A stretch of DNA of 64,000 nt from Variovorax paradoxus B4 (GCF_000463015.1 NC_022234.1:124001-188000), one strand, 5' to 3'. Counted from the stretch's first letter, positions 16,340-25,526 are shown. Notes: generated by a model from the sequence alone, not told the origin. Numbers and translations are program-made.

Positions 16340-17641
16340 TCACTGGCTGTGGCTCGCCGCAGCTGTGCGGAAGTCGGGCGAGCGGGCGACCACCGAGCGG
16401 ATCTCCTGCATCAGCGCGCGCGCACCGGGCGAGGGGAATGCGCCGAGGCGCTGGCTCAGGCCGATCTCGCGCCGCGTTTGCGCGAGCGGAAAGTCGAGCA
16501 CCACCAGGCTGGCGTTGCGGATTTCGTGGCGCAGCTGGTGGGCCGAGATCGCGGTCAGCATGTCGCTTTCGAGCAGCAACCCGCGCAGCACGGCAAGGTC
16601 GCCGGTCTCGACGGCGGGGATCGGCGGCGCTTCCCGCGCGGCCGAGAAAAAGCGTTCGAGCAGCTCGCGCGAAGGCGTGCCCTGCCGCGAGAGCGCCCAG
16701 GTCGCCTGCCGCAGCGCATCGAAGTCGACACGCACGCCGCGCGCCAGCGGATGGCCGGCGCGCGCGATCACCGAGATGTGGTCTTCGAACAGCGCTTCCT
16801 GCTGCAGGTCGCGCGCCTCGGCGCTGCTGCGCAGCGCGCCGAGGATGAAGTCGATGTCGCCGCTTCGCAGCGACGCCGCCAATGCGTCGTAAGGACTCTC
16901 GACCGTGGCGACATGCAGCCCCGGATGGCGCGCCAGCAGCGAGGCGATCGCTTCCGGCAGTATCTGCGTGCGGCCGAGCGGCAGCGCCCCCACGTTCACG
17001 CTGCCCTGCAGCGTGCCTTCGCTGGCGGCGATGTCCGGGCCGATGTGGCGCAACTCCGCGAGCACGCGCTTGAAATAGAACGCCACGATGTCGCCGGCCG
17101 GCGTGGGCACGAGCCCGCGCGTCCTGCGCTCGAGCAGCGCGACGCCGAGTCCGCCCTCGAGGTCCTTCAGCGCGCTGCTGATCGCCGGCTGCGTGATGCC
17201 GAACTCGCGCGCGACGGCCGGCATGTTGCGCTTTTCCACCAGGCTCGCAATCACCGCAAGGCGTCGGCCATTGAGGATCGACGCGAAGAGCGAATGCACG
17301 TCGGCGGAGGCGCCGATGCCGCCGCGCGCGACGAGCTGGGCGCGCGCGTCCTCGAACTCGCGCTCGATGCGGCGCGCGCGCACCAGCACCAGATCGCCGT
17401 ATGAATTCAGTGCCACGCCGCGCGAGCCGCGGTCGAACAGCGGCCGGCCGAGCGCGCCTTCGAGCTCGGAGATGGAGCGCGTCACGCCCGAGGCGACGCG
17501 GAACAGCTGCTCGTCCGCGGCCCTGGCGATGCTGCCGGCCGCCGCCACGGCCGAGAACGCGCGCAGGTGCCGCAGGTTGATGCCGAGCGCACGCGTGTGC
17601 GCTCGGTCGATAACTTTGTCTCTTGGATGGGCGGGGGTCAC
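16340..17641 (-). CDS. LysR-family regulator with two tandem HTH domains
   Basis: 433 residues, about 130 longer than a normal LysR protein. Two separate LysR-type HTH regions are visible: residues 20-85 (NLRHLRAFSAVAAAGSIARA ... LEGALGRPLFDR) and residues 107-170 (FGITQPAISSALKDLEGGLG ... LLERRTRG). A usual effector-binding domain follows from about 180 to 410. The first HTH has a more diverged recognition helix (RVASGVTRSISELE). The start is GTG 17641. It is divergent from the gallate operon and most likely controls it in response to a ring-cleavage intermediate or gallate. I see no frameshift or stop, so the duplication is a genuine fused arrangement. Confidence 0.85.
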   Translation of the reverse strand: MTPAHPRDKVIDRAHTRALGINLRHLRAFSAVAAAGSIARAADEQLFRVASGVTRSISELEGALGRPLFDRGSRGVALNSYGDLVLVRARRIEREFEDARAQLVARGGIGASADVHSLFASILNGRRLAVIASLVEKRNMPAVAREFGITQPAISSALKDLEGGLGVALLERRTRGLVPTPAGDIVAFYFKRVLAELRHIGPDIAASEGTLQGSVNVGALPLGRTQILPEAIASLLARHPGLHVATVESPYDALAASLRSGDIDFILGALRSSAEARDLQQEALFEDHISVIARAGHPLARGVRVDFDALRQATWALSRQGTPSRELLERFFSAAREAPPIPAVETGDLAVLRGLLLESDMLTAISAHQLRHEIRNASLVVLDFPLAQTRREIGLSQRLGAFPSPGARALMQEIRSVVARSPDFRTAAASHSQ

Positions 17642-17679
17642 TTTTTAACGGCTGGCATCGAGCCAACCGATCCGAGGGT

Positions 17680-17693
17680 GTTTAGGGGTAAAC
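17680..17693. promoter_or_regulatory. Candidate LysR operator in the gallate-operon promoter region
   Basis: Within the 191-bp divergent region (17642-17832) lies the inverted repeat GTTTA (17680-17684) / TAAAC (17689-17693) with a GGGG centre, flanked by AGGG and CCCT. Dyads of about this size with T-N-A ends are typical LysR targets. Assignment to the adjacent double-HTH regulator is inference. Confidence 0.4.
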
Positions 17694-17832
17694 CCTTGCC
17701 AATAAGAAAGTCTGATGGTAGACCAACCCGAACTCACGCCACGCGGCGGCGCCGGGAACCACACTTGACGCGAGGGCCGGCGCCTCTTTCGGGCGCCAGG
17801 CGCCATCACCCCAGCGACCAACGGAACTGCAA

Positions 17833-18861
17833 ATGATCATCGACTGTCACGGCCACTACACCACGGCGCCCAAGGCGCTCGAGAACTGGCGCAACCAGCA
17901 GATCGCGGGCTTGAAAGACCCTGCGCTGAAGCCCCGCGCCGCCGACCTGAAGATCAGCGACGACGAGCTGCGCGAATCGATCGAGGACAACCAGCTGCGC
18001 CTCATGAAGGAGCGCGGCAGCGACCTGACGATCTTCAGCCCGCGCGCGAGCTTCATGGCCCACCACATCGGCGATTTCGAGACCTCGTCGACCTGGGCCG
18101 CCATCTGCAACGAGCTGTGCTTTCGCGTGAGCGAGCTGTTTCCGGACCATTTCATCGGCGCGGCCATGCTGCCGCAGTCGCCGGGCGTGGACCCGCGCAG
18201 CTGCATTCCGGAACTGGAGCGCTGCGTGCGCGAATACGGCTTCGTCGCCGTCAACCTCAACCCCGATCCCTCGGGCGGGCACTGGACTTCGCCGCCGCTG
18301 TCGGACCGCCACTGGTACCCGCTCTACGAGAAGATGGTCGAGCACGACATTCCGGCGATGGTGCATGTGAGCACGAGCTGCAACGCCTGCTTCCACACCA
18401 CCGGCGCGCACTACCTGAATGCGGACACCACGGCCTTCATGCAGTGCCTCACGTCGGACCTGTTCACCGATTTTCCGACGCTGCGCTTCGTGATCCCGCA
18501 CGGCGGCGGCGCGGTGCCCTACCACTGGGGCCGCTTCCGCGGGCTGGCGCAGGAAATGAAGAAGCCGCTGCTGAAGGACCACCTGCTCGACAACATCTTC
18601 TTCGACACCTGCGTGTACCACCAGCCGGGCATCGACCTGCTGACGCGCGTGATCCCGGTCGACAACATCCTGTTCGCGAGCGAAATGATCGGCGCCGTGC
18701 GCGGCATCGATCCCGAGACCGGATTCTTCTACGACGACACGCGCCGCTACATCGACGCCACGCCCATGCTCGACGCCGAAGCGCGGCACAAGGTGTTCGA
18801 AGCCAACGCACGCCGCGTGTACCCGCGCCTGGACCGCGCACTCATCGCCAAGGGGCTCTGA
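17833..18861 (+). CDS. ligJ: 4-oxalomesaconate hydratase (LigJ type)
   Basis: 342 residues, an amidohydrolase-superfamily enzyme closely resembling LigJ from my memory of that sequence. Metal ligands H6 and H8 (DCHGH), H178 (VHVS) and E284 (FASEM) sit at the positions described for LigJ. It hydrates 4-oxalomesaconate to 4-carboxy-4-hydroxy-2-oxoadipate, the middle step of the gallate and protocatechuate 4,5-cleavage routes. It is the first gene after the divergent promoter; the aldolase for the next step starts four bases after its stop. The Pseudomonas hydratase GalB belongs to a different family, so this operon is of the LigJ type. Confidence 0.93.
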   Translation: MIIDCHGHYTTAPKALENWRNQQIAGLKDPALKPRAADLKISDDELRESIEDNQLRLMKERGSDLTIFSPRASFMAHHIGDFETSSTWAAICNELCFRVSELFPDHFIGAAMLPQSPGVDPRSCIPELERCVREYGFVAVNLNPDPSGGHWTSPPLSDRHWYPLYEKMVEHDIPAMVHVSTSCNACFHTTGAHYLNADTTAFMQCLTSDLFTDFPTLRFVIPHGGGAVPYHWGRFRGLAQEMKKPLLKDHLLDNIFFDTCVYHQPGIDLLTRVIPVDNILFASEMIGAVRGIDPETGFFYDDTRRYIDATPMLDAEARHKVFEANARRVYPRLDRALIAKGL

Positions 18862-18865
18862 TCTC

Positions 18866-19570
18866 ATGTCTTCTTCTTCCAATGCCCTCCAGCAGCTCGG
18901 CGTGGTTCATCGCCAGATCGCACGCGCGGACGCCGCCGCGGTCGAAAAGCTCTCGCGCTTCGGCGTCTCGACCGTGCACGAGGCGCTCGGGCGGCTCGGT
19001 CTGATGCAGCCGCGCATCCGTCCGATCCATCCCGATGCGCGCTTCTGCGGCCCGGCCGTCACGGTGCTGCTGCAGCCCGGCGACAACTGGATGCTGCATG
19101 TGGCGGCCGAGCAGATCCAGCCCGGCGACGTGGTGGTGGCGGCCTGCACCAGCGACAGCACCGACGGCTTCTTCGGCGACCTGCTCGCCACCTCCTTCAA
19201 GGCGCGCGGCTGCAAGGGCCTGGTGATCGACGGCGGCGTGCGCGACGTGCGCGACCTCAACGCGATGGGCTTTCCCGTGTTCAGCCGCGCCATCCATTCG
19301 AAGGGGACGATCAAGGCCACGCTCGGCTCGGTCAACGTGCCGGTGGTGTGCGCCGGCGCGCTGGTGCATCCGGGCGATGTGGTGGTGGCCGACATCGATG
19401 GCGTGGTGGTGGTGCCGGCCGCGTGCGCGCAGCAGGTGGCCGACGCCGCCGAAGCGCGCGAGGCCAACGAGACGGCCAAGCGCGCGCGCTTCGCGGCCGG
19501 CGAACTCGGCCTCGACATGTACGCCATGCGCGAGCCGCTGGCCAAGGCCGGCCTGCGCTACATCGACTGA
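18866..19570 (+). CDS. ligK: 4-carboxy-4-hydroxy-2-oxoadipate aldolase (LigK type)
   Basis: 234 residues of the RraA-like class II pyruvate aldolase family. The signature GGVRDVRDL carries the catalytic Arg-Asp pair, and the metal/pyruvate site lies around [20 protein letters not shown]. It cleaves 4-carboxy-4-hydroxy-2-oxoadipate to pyruvate and oxaloacetate, the last step of gallate breakdown, and family members also decarboxylate oxaloacetate. Direct coupling to the LigJ-type hydratase and to the dioxygenase downstream makes the assignment firm. Confidence 0.92.
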   Translation: MSSSSNALQQLGVVHRQIARADAAAVEKLSRFGVSTVHEALGRLGLMQPRIRPIHPDARFCGPAVTVLLQPGDNWMLHVAAEQIQPGDVVVAACTSDSTDGFFGDLLATSFKARGCKGLVIDGGVRDVRDLNAMGFPVFSRAIHSKGTIKATLGSVNVPVVCAGALVHPGDVVVADIDGVVVVPAACAQQVADAAEAREANETAKRARFAAGELGLDMYAMREPLAKAGLRYID

Positions 19571-19600
19571 CCGGGCGATGCAAGAAGGACAGGAGACATC

Positions 19601-20581
19601 ATGAAGAACAAGCTCGGCACCCTGGCGGCCTTTGCAGCCGCCGTCTTCTCGCTGGCCGCGGCGCCGGCCCATGCGCAGGACTATCCCGCCCGGCCGGTGC
19701 GCATCATCACGCCGTTCCCCGTCGGCAGCGGCCCCGAGGGCGTGGTGCGGCTGCTGGCCGACAAGCTCAGCCGTGCGTGGGGAAAGCCGGTGACCGTGGA
19801 GAACCGCCCGGGCGGCAACGGCTTCATCGCCATCGATGCCTTCAAGCGCGGCGCTACCGACGGCCATGACCTGATCCAGCTCGACAACGTGCACCTGGTC
19901 GCCTATCCGCACCTGTTCAAGAAGCTGCCCTACGACCCGGTGCGCGATTTCGAGCAGATCGATCCGCTGTTTCGCACCAACTTCTTCTTCACGGTGGCGA
20001 CCGACAGCAAGTACAAGTCGGTCGGCCAGATCGTGGTCGACGCCAAGGCCAATCCGGCCAAGCTGAACTACGGCTCGTGGTCGATCGGGAACCCGGTGCA
20101 CCTGGGCTCGGCACTCTTCGAATCGACCACCGGAGCTTCGATGGCGCACGTCATCTACAAGGAAACCACGCAGCTCTACACCGGCGTGGCGACGCAGGAA
20201 CTGTCTTTTGCACTGGGCACGCTGGGCAGCACCCGCGCGCTGCTGCAGGCCGGCAAGCTGCGCTACCTGGCGGTGGCGGCGCCGCAGCGCCATCCGGCTT
20301 TCCCCAATGTGCCGACCGTGGACGAATCGGGCGGGCCGGCCGGTTTCGAAGTCACCGGCTGGACCACGATCGCGGCACCCGCCGGCCTGCCGCGCGCCGT
20401 CTCCGACAAGATCCGGCGCGATGTCGAGAAGGCGCTGGCCGAGGCGGACTTCAAGGCCAAGTACGAGGCTTTCGGCTACGAGGCTTTCCCGGTCGCGCGC
20501 GAGCAGTTCCAGCAGTTCGTGCAGAGGGAGTCGGCGCGCTATGCGGCGGTGATCAGGAACGCCAAGGTGTCGCTCGACTGA
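19601..20581 (+). CDS. Bug-family substrate-binding protein (gallate operon)
   Basis: 326 residues. The signal peptide ends at APAHA-QDYPAR. The family strand is VRIITPFPVGSGPEGVVR, and the usual PDGYTLL loop is changed to TDGHDLIQLDNVH, so the ligand pocket differs from the other Bug proteins here. ATG 19601 follows AGGAGA. Placement between the aldolase and the gallate dioxygenase suggests capture of gallate or a related aromatic acid (inference). Confidence 0.92.
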   Translation: MKNKLGTLAAFAAAVFSLAAAPAHAQDYPARPVRIITPFPVGSGPEGVVRLLADKLSRAWGKPVTVENRPGGNGFIAIDAFKRGATDGHDLIQLDNVHLVAYPHLFKKLPYDPVRDFEQIDPLFRTNFFFTVATDSKYKSVGQIVVDAKANPAKLNYGSWSIGNPVHLGSALFESTTGASMAHVIYKETTQLYTGVATQELSFALGTLGSTRALLQAGKLRYLAVAAPQRHPAFPNVPTVDESGGPAGFEVTGWTTIAAPAGLPRAVSDKIRRDVEKALAEADFKAKYEAFGYEAFPVAREQFQQFVQRESARYAAVIRNAKVSLD

Positions 20582-20605
20582 CGGCAAGGCAGAGGAAAAA
20601 AACTC

Positions 20606-21913
20606 ATGGCTCGCATCATCGGCGCCGTCGCGTGCTCGCACACGCCCACCATCGGCTTCGCCTTCGACAAGAAGAAGCAGCAGGACCCGGTGTGGGCGCC
20701 CATCTTCGAGGCCTTCGCGCCCGTGCAGCGCTGGCTCGCAGAGCGCAAGCCCGACGTGCTCTTCTTCATCTACAACGACCACGTCAGCTCGTTCTTCTTC
20801 GACCACTACTCGGCGTTCTCGCTCGGCGTGGGCGAGCGGCACGAAGTGGCCGACGAGGGCGGCGGGGCGCGCGACCTGCCTGCACTGAAGGGTCACCCGG
20901 CGCTCGCGCAGCACGTCGGCTGCTCGCTGGTGGCCGACGAGTTCGACATATCCTTCTTCCAGGACCGGGCGCTGGATCATGGCGTGTTCTCGCCGATGTC
21001 CTTGCTGTGCCCGCACGAGCCCGAGTGGCCAACGCCGGTCATCCCGCTGCAGGTCGGCGTGCTGCAGTCGCCCGTGCCGTCGGCGCGGCGCTGCTGGCGT
21101 CTGGGGCAGGCCCTGCGCCGCGCCATCGAGAGCTATCCGGACGACCTGGACGTGGCCATCGTGGCCACGGGCGGGCTGTCGCACCAGGTGCATGGCGAGC
21201 GCGCGGGCTTCAACAACACGGCCTGGGACGCGCAGTTCCTCGACCTGATCGAGAACGACCCCGTGCGGCTCACCGAGATGACGCAGGCCGAGCTGGCCAC
21301 GCTGGGCGGCATGGAAGGCGCGGAAGTGATCATGTGGCTGGTGATGCGCGGCGCGCTGTCGTCCAACGTGCGCAAGACGCACCAGAGCTACTACCTGCCG
21401 TCGATGACCGGCATCGCCACCGCGATCTACGAGAACCTCGCGAGCCCGCCCGTGGCCGGCGAGGTGCAGCGGCACCGGCGCCACATGGACCAGCAGCTCG
21501 CGGGCATCGAGGCGCTCGAGGGCTCCTATCCGTTCACGCTCGAGACCAGCGTGCGCGCGTACAGACTCAACAAGTTCCTGCACGGCATGACGCGCCCGGA
21601 CCATCGTGCGCGTTTCCTCGCCGATGAAGAAGCGGCGTTCGAAGCGGCCGGCCTGGCGCCGCAGGAGCGCGAGCTGGTGCGCCGGCGCGACTGGCGCGGG
21701 CTCATCCGCTACGGCGTGATTTTCTTCATGCTCGAGAAGCTGGGCGCGGTGCTCGGGGTGTCGAACCTGCACATCTATGCCGCCATGCGCGGCCAATCGC
21801 TGGAGGAATTCCAGCAGACACGCAACGCGCCCGCCGCGCTGTATTCGGTGGCCGGCAAGGACGCGGCGCCACAAACCTGGGACGAGAAATCCCCTCACTC
21901 CGCAAGACAATGA
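20606..21913 (+). CDS. galA: Gallate dioxygenase (fused LigB/LigA-type extradiol dioxygenase)
   Basis: 435 residues. An N-terminal LigB-like catalytic domain (residues 1-280) is fused to a C-terminal LigA-like domain (about 300-410, with the pattern YRLNKFLHGM), the architecture of GalA and DesB. Fe(II) ligands expected at H12 (CSHTPT), H59 (YNDHVSS) and E240 (GMEGAE) are present, as is the acid-base H193 (LSHQVHG). It opens gallate between C4 and C5 with O2 to give 4-oxalomesaconate, the substrate of the hydratase upstream. Protocatechuate 4,5-dioxygenases are normally two separate subunits, so the fusion favours gallate. The last codons overlap the next gene by four bases. Confidence 0.92.
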   Translation: MARIIGAVACSHTPTIGFAFDKKKQQDPVWAPIFEAFAPVQRWLAERKPDVLFFIYNDHVSSFFFDHYSAFSLGVGERHEVADEGGGARDLPALKGHPALAQHVGCSLVADEFDISFFQDRALDHGVFSPMSLLCPHEPEWPTPVIPLQVGVLQSPVPSARRCWRLGQALRRAIESYPDDLDVAIVATGGLSHQVHGERAGFNNTAWDAQFLDLIENDPVRLTEMTQAELATLGGMEGAEVIMWLVMRGALSSNVRKTHQSYYLPSMTGIATAIYENLASPPVAGEVQRHRRHMDQQLAGIEALEGSYPFTLETSVRAYRLNKFLHGMTRPDHRARFLADEEAAFEAAGLAPQERELVRRRDWRGLIRYGVIFFMLEKLGAVLGVSNLHIYAAMRGQSLEEFQQTRNAPAALYSVAGKDAAPQTWDEKSPHSARQ

Positions 21914-22893
21914 AGACAACTCTGATCCGCCGCCACTTTCTGACGCTGGCAAGTGCGCTGGCGCTCGGCGCCCCGGTGCACGCCAGCGCCGCCGATGCCT
22001 ATCCCTCCAAGCCCATCAAGATCCTGGTCGGCTACAGCGCCGGCGGTGCGGTCGACGCCATCGCGCGCTCGGTCGGCCAGCGCATGTCGGCCATCCTCGG
22101 CCAGCCGGTGGTGGTGGAGAACAAGCCGGGCGCGGGGACCAACATCGCGGTGAAGGCGCTCATCGCGAGCCCGCCCGACGGCTACACGCTGCTGCTCGCG
22201 GCCAACGCGCTGGCAGTGAACCCGTCGCTCTTCGAGCCCGCGCCCTACGACCTCGAGCGCGATCTGACACCGGTCGCTTCGGTCGGCCGCGTGCCCGTGG
22301 TGTTCACGGTGCGCGAAGGCTCGGCCATCAGGACGCTGCCCGAGTTGGTGGCAGCGGCCAAGGCCAGGCCGGGCGGCGTCACGGTGGCCACGCCGGGCAA
22401 CGGGTCCACGCCGCATCTCGCGATGGAACTGTTCCAGCATACGGCCGGCCTCTCGCTGCGCCACGTGCCCTACAAGGGCGGCGCGCAGGCCATCACGGAC
22501 GTGCTGGGCGGGCATGTCGACGTGGTGGCGGTCAACGCGCTCGAGGTGCTGCCGCTCGCGAAGTCGGGCAAGCTGAAGGTGCTGGCGGTGATGAGCAGCG
22601 AGCGCGCCGCGGTGCTCCCGGGTGTGCCGACGGTGGCCGAGTCGGGCTATCCGGGCTTCGAGTCCAGCGTCTGGTATGGATTCGTTGCGCCCGCCAGGCT
22701 CCCGCAGCCGGTGCTCGACAAGCTGCACGACGCGGTGCAGAAGGCGCTCCAATCGCCCGAAGTGCGCGACCAGCTCGCCGCGGCAGGCGGCGTTGCCTTG
22801 CCCGGACCGGCGGCGCAATTCGACAAGCTGCTCAAGACCGATGCGGCGCGCTACGGCAAGCTGATCCGCGAAGCCAACATCAAGCCCGATTGA
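21910..22893 (+). CDS. Bug-family substrate-binding protein (gallate operon)
   Basis: 327 residues; the start ATG overlaps the galA stop (ATGA). The signal peptide begins MKTTLIRRHFLTLASALAL and ends near ASAADAYPS; the R-R-H-F-L stretch resembles a twin-arginine signal. Conserved motifs: ILVGYSAGGAVDAIARSVG and PPDGYTLLLAANALAVNPS. Translational coupling to gallate dioxygenase makes an aromatic-acid or pathway-related ligand likely. No TctA/TctB partner is nearby. Confidence 0.93.
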   Translation: MKTTLIRRHFLTLASALALGAPVHASAADAYPSKPIKILVGYSAGGAVDAIARSVGQRMSAILGQPVVVENKPGAGTNIAVKALIASPPDGYTLLLAANALAVNPSLFEPAPYDLERDLTPVASVGRVPVVFTVREGSAIRTLPELVAAAKARPGGVTVATPGNGSTPHLAMELFQHTAGLSLRHVPYKGGAQAITDVLGGHVDVVAVNALEVLPLAKSGKLKVLAVMSSERAAVLPGVPTVAESGYPGFESSVWYGFVAPARLPQPVLDKLHDAVQKALQSPEVRDQLAAAGGVALPGPAAQFDKLLKTDAARYGKLIREANIKPD

Positions 22894-22897
22894 CGCC

Positions 22898-23893
22898 ATG
22901 ACAACCGGCATCACCCGTCGCCAGGCCTGCGTCTGGTCCGCAGGCAGCGCGCTCTGGCTCGCGAGCCGCAGCGCTGCAGCCGAGACCTATCCGGACCATC
23001 CGCCGCACCTCGTCGTTCCGTTCACGCCCGGCGGCTCCACCGACGTGCTGGCGCGCGGCATCGGGCAGGAGCTGGGCCGCGCGTGGAACCAGGCGGTGGT
23101 GATCGACAACGTGCCCGGCGCGGGCGGCTCCGTCGGCGCGGAGAAGGTCGCGAAGGCGCCCGCGGACGGCTACACGCTGCTGATGGGGCACATCGGTACG
23201 CTGGCCATCAACCCGTCTCTTTACCCGAAGCTCGGCTACCACCCGCTGCGCAGCTTCGTGCCCGTGGCATGGGTCGCACGGGTGCCGAACGTGCTCGTGG
23301 TCCATGCGTCGGTGCCGGCGCGCACGCTGGCCGAGCTGGTGGCGCTGGCCAAGGCCAGGCCCGGCCAGCTGGCCTACGGCTCCGGCGGCAACGGCAGCGC
23401 GGCGCACATCGCGATGGAATACCTCAAGCTGCAGACCGGCGCCTCGCTGCTGCACATTCCCTACCGTGGCACCGCGCCGGCCGTGAACGACCTGCTGGCG
23501 GGCCAGCTGCAGGCGCTTTTCACCGGAGCGCCCGCGCTGCTGCCGCACATCAAGGCGGGGAAGCTCCGTGCGCTGGCGGTGTCGAGCCCGCGCCGCATCG
23601 CGCTGCTGCCCGACGTGCCCACGGTGGCCGAGAGCGGCGTGGCCGGCACCAGCGACTTCGAGGCCGACCAGTGGTACGGTGTGGTGGCGCCGGCCGGCAT
23701 GCCCGCGCCGATCGTCGCGATGATCAACCAGCAGATCAACCTCTCGCTCGACTCGGCGGAGGTCAGGGCGCGCCTGGCGGCCGAGGGCGCCGAGGCCACG
23801 CCCGCCACGCCGCAGGCCTTCGGCCAGCTGATCGCGAGCGAGATCGTGCGCTGGGAGCGCGTGATCAAGTCGGCCCGCATCACCGTCGATTGA
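22898..23893 (+). CDS. Bug-family substrate-binding protein (gallate operon)
   Basis: 331 residues, starting four bases after the previous Bug gene. The N-terminal TTGITRRQACVWSAGSALWL contains twin arginines before a hydrophobic stretch, and cleavage near SAAA-ETYPD is plausible, so Tat export is possible. Motifs VVPFTPGGSTDVLARG and PADGYTLLMGHIGTLAINPS are typical. It is the third receptor in this operon and is only distantly similar to its neighbour, so the set probably widens the range of aromatic acids captured. Confidence 0.93.
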   Translation: MTTGITRRQACVWSAGSALWLASRSAAAETYPDHPPHLVVPFTPGGSTDVLARGIGQELGRAWNQAVVIDNVPGAGGSVGAEKVAKAPADGYTLLMGHIGTLAINPSLYPKLGYHPLRSFVPVAWVARVPNVLVVHASVPARTLAELVALAKARPGQLAYGSGGNGSAAHIAMEYLKLQTGASLLHIPYRGTAPAVNDLLAGQLQALFTGAPALLPHIKAGKLRALAVSSPRRIALLPDVPTVAESGVAGTSDFEADQWYGVVAPAGMPAPIVAMINQQINLSLDSAEVRARLAAEGAEATPATPQAFGQLIASEIVRWERVIKSARITVD

Positions 23894-23910
23894 ACAGCAA
23901 GGGGACACAC

Positions 23911-24816
23911 ATGGGCATCGCATTGGGCATCGTCGGCTACGGCGAAGTGGGAGGCATCTTCGGCCGCGGCCTGCTGCACAAGGAAGGCATCGAGACGGTC
24001 TGGGCCTGGGACCTGAAATTCGCCGACTCCGACGGCGGCGCGGCTGCAAGGGCTGCCGCCGAAGCCGACGGCCTGCGCGTTGCCTCGGGCATGCAGGCCC
24101 TGTGCGCCGCCGCCGATCTGCTGATCTCGGCCGTGACCGCATCCAGCACCTTCGCGGTGGCCGAGGAGGCGGCGCGGCATGCGCGAGTGGGCATGCGCTT
24201 TCTCGATCTCAATTCGGCCTCGCCCGGCACCAAGCAGCGGGCCGGCGCCGTGCTCGAAGCCGCCGGCGTCGGCTATGTGGAAGCCGGCGTGATGACCTCG
24301 GTGCCGCCCTACGGCATCCGCGTGCCCATGCTGCTGGGCGGCGCCCAGGCCGAGGCACTGGCGGCCACGCTGTGCGCATGGGGCATGGACGCACGCGCCG
24401 TGAGCGAGCGGCTCGGCGTGGCGTCGGCCATCAAGATGAGCCGCAGCATCATGATCAAGGGACTGGAGGCGCTGGTCATCGAAAGCTACACCACGGCGCG
24501 GCGCTACGGCGTGGAGGCACATGTGCTGCCCACGCTCGCGGAGACCTTCCCGCAGATCGACTGGGAGCGGCAGGGCGCCTACTTCTTCAGCCGCGTCGTG
24601 CAGCATGGCAAGCGGCGCGCGGAAGAAATGCGCGAAGCAGCGCAGACCGTTCGCGAGACCGGCTTCGAGCCGTTCATGGCGGCGGCCATTGCAGACAAGC
24701 AGGACTGGGTCGCCCAACAGGCACGCACCGGCCTCTTCGACGGACTGGACGGCAAGAGCCCGTGGCAGGACTACGCCGACCGCCTGATCGGCGCAGGGCA
24801 GGGCGGCGAAAAATGA
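23911..24816 (+). CDS. NAD(P)-dependent dehydrogenase with C-terminal DUF1932 domain
   Basis: 301 residues. An N-terminal Rossmann domain of 6-phosphogluconate-dehydrogenase type (GIALGIVGYGEVGGIFGRGL) is followed by a helical DUF1932 domain from about residue 185 (ASAIKMSRSIMIKGLEALVIE). ATG 23911 has AAGGGGA upstream. It is in the gallate operon, but no oxidoreductase step is needed between gallate and pyruvate plus oxaloacetate. It may therefore act on a by-product, a methoxylated precursor or the lactone-forming side branch (inference). Its stop overlaps the next start (ATGA). Confidence 0.85.
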   Translation: MGIALGIVGYGEVGGIFGRGLLHKEGIETVWAWDLKFADSDGGAAARAAAEADGLRVASGMQALCAAADLLISAVTASSTFAVAEEAARHARVGMRFLDLNSASPGTKQRAGAVLEAAGVGYVEAGVMTSVPPYGIRVPMLLGGAQAEALAATLCAWGMDARAVSERLGVASAIKMSRSIMIKGLEALVIESYTTARRYGVEAHVLPTLAETFPQIDWERQGAYFFSRVVQHGKRRAEEMREAAQTVRETGFEPFMAAAIADKQDWVAQQARTGLFDGLDGKSPWQDYADRLIGAGQGGEK

Positions 24817-25505
24817 CGGCGCCGACGATCCAGGGCCTCTGCTCGATGGCGACCCGGGGCTTGCTGGATGAGCTTGTGGCCGCCCATGCGCAACGCACCG
24901 GTGTGCCGGCCGCCTTCCTGGCGATTGGCGGTGTCGAGGCTGCGCGGCGCGTGTCCACGGGCGAGCCCTTCGACGTGGTGGTGCTGGCCTCGGACGCGAT
25001 CGACAAGCTCGTCGCACAGGGCAGGCTCGATGCCGCCGGCAAGGTCGACCTGGTGCATTCGGGCGTGGCCGTGGCGGTGCCTGCGGGCGCGGTGCATCCC
25101 GATATTTCCACCGAAGACGCGCTGCGCAGCGCGGTCCGGGCTGCGTCCGGCATCGCGTACTCGACCGGACCGAGCGGTGTCGCCTTGATGGCATTGTTCG
25201 AGCGCTGGGGCATGGCCGACGAGATCCGCGACCGCCTGGTGCAGGCGCCGCCCGGCGTGCCGGTCGGCTCGCTGCTCGCACGCGGCGATGCCGCCCTGGG
25301 GTTCCAGCAATGGAGCGAGCTGATCGGCATCGAAGGCATCGATCTGATCGGTCCCTTGCCGCCGGAGGTTCAGATCACCACGGTCTTTTCCGCCGCGCCG
25401 GTTGTCGGCTGTGCCCAGCCGGCCGCAGTGCGCGCGCTGCTCGAATTCATGCGTTCGGCGGACAGCGCCGACGCCAAGCGCCGGCATGGCATGGCGCCGG
25501 CCTGA
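24813..25505 (+). CDS. Leaderless ModA-like (SBP_bac_11) protein
   Basis: 230 residues resembling the molybdate-binding-protein fold: AFLAIGGVEAARRVSTGEPFDVVVLASDAIDKLVAQG corresponds to the first ligand-binding lobe, and VPVGSLLARGDAALGFQQWSEL to the hinge and second lobe. Unlike true ModA it has no signal peptide, starting MTAPTIQGLCSMATRG, so it should stay in the cytoplasm. Its ATG overlaps the stop of the DUF1932 gene. A cytosolic receptor fold in an aromatic pathway suggests an enzyme or intermediate-binding role, for example isomerising 4-oxalomesaconate, a step otherwise lacking an enzyme here (speculation). Confidence 0.75.
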   Translation: MTAPTIQGLCSMATRGLLDELVAAHAQRTGVPAAFLAIGGVEAARRVSTGEPFDVVVLASDAIDKLVAQGRLDAAGKVDLVHSGVAVAVPAGAVHPDISTEDALRSAVRAASGIAYSTGPSGVALMALFERWGMADEIRDRLVQAPPGVPVGSLLARGDAALGFQQWSELIGIEGIDLIGPLPPEVQITTVFSAAPVVGCAQPAAVRALLEFMRSADSADAKRRHGMAPA

Positions 25506-25526
25506 GGCGTGTTCGGCGGTGGCTCA

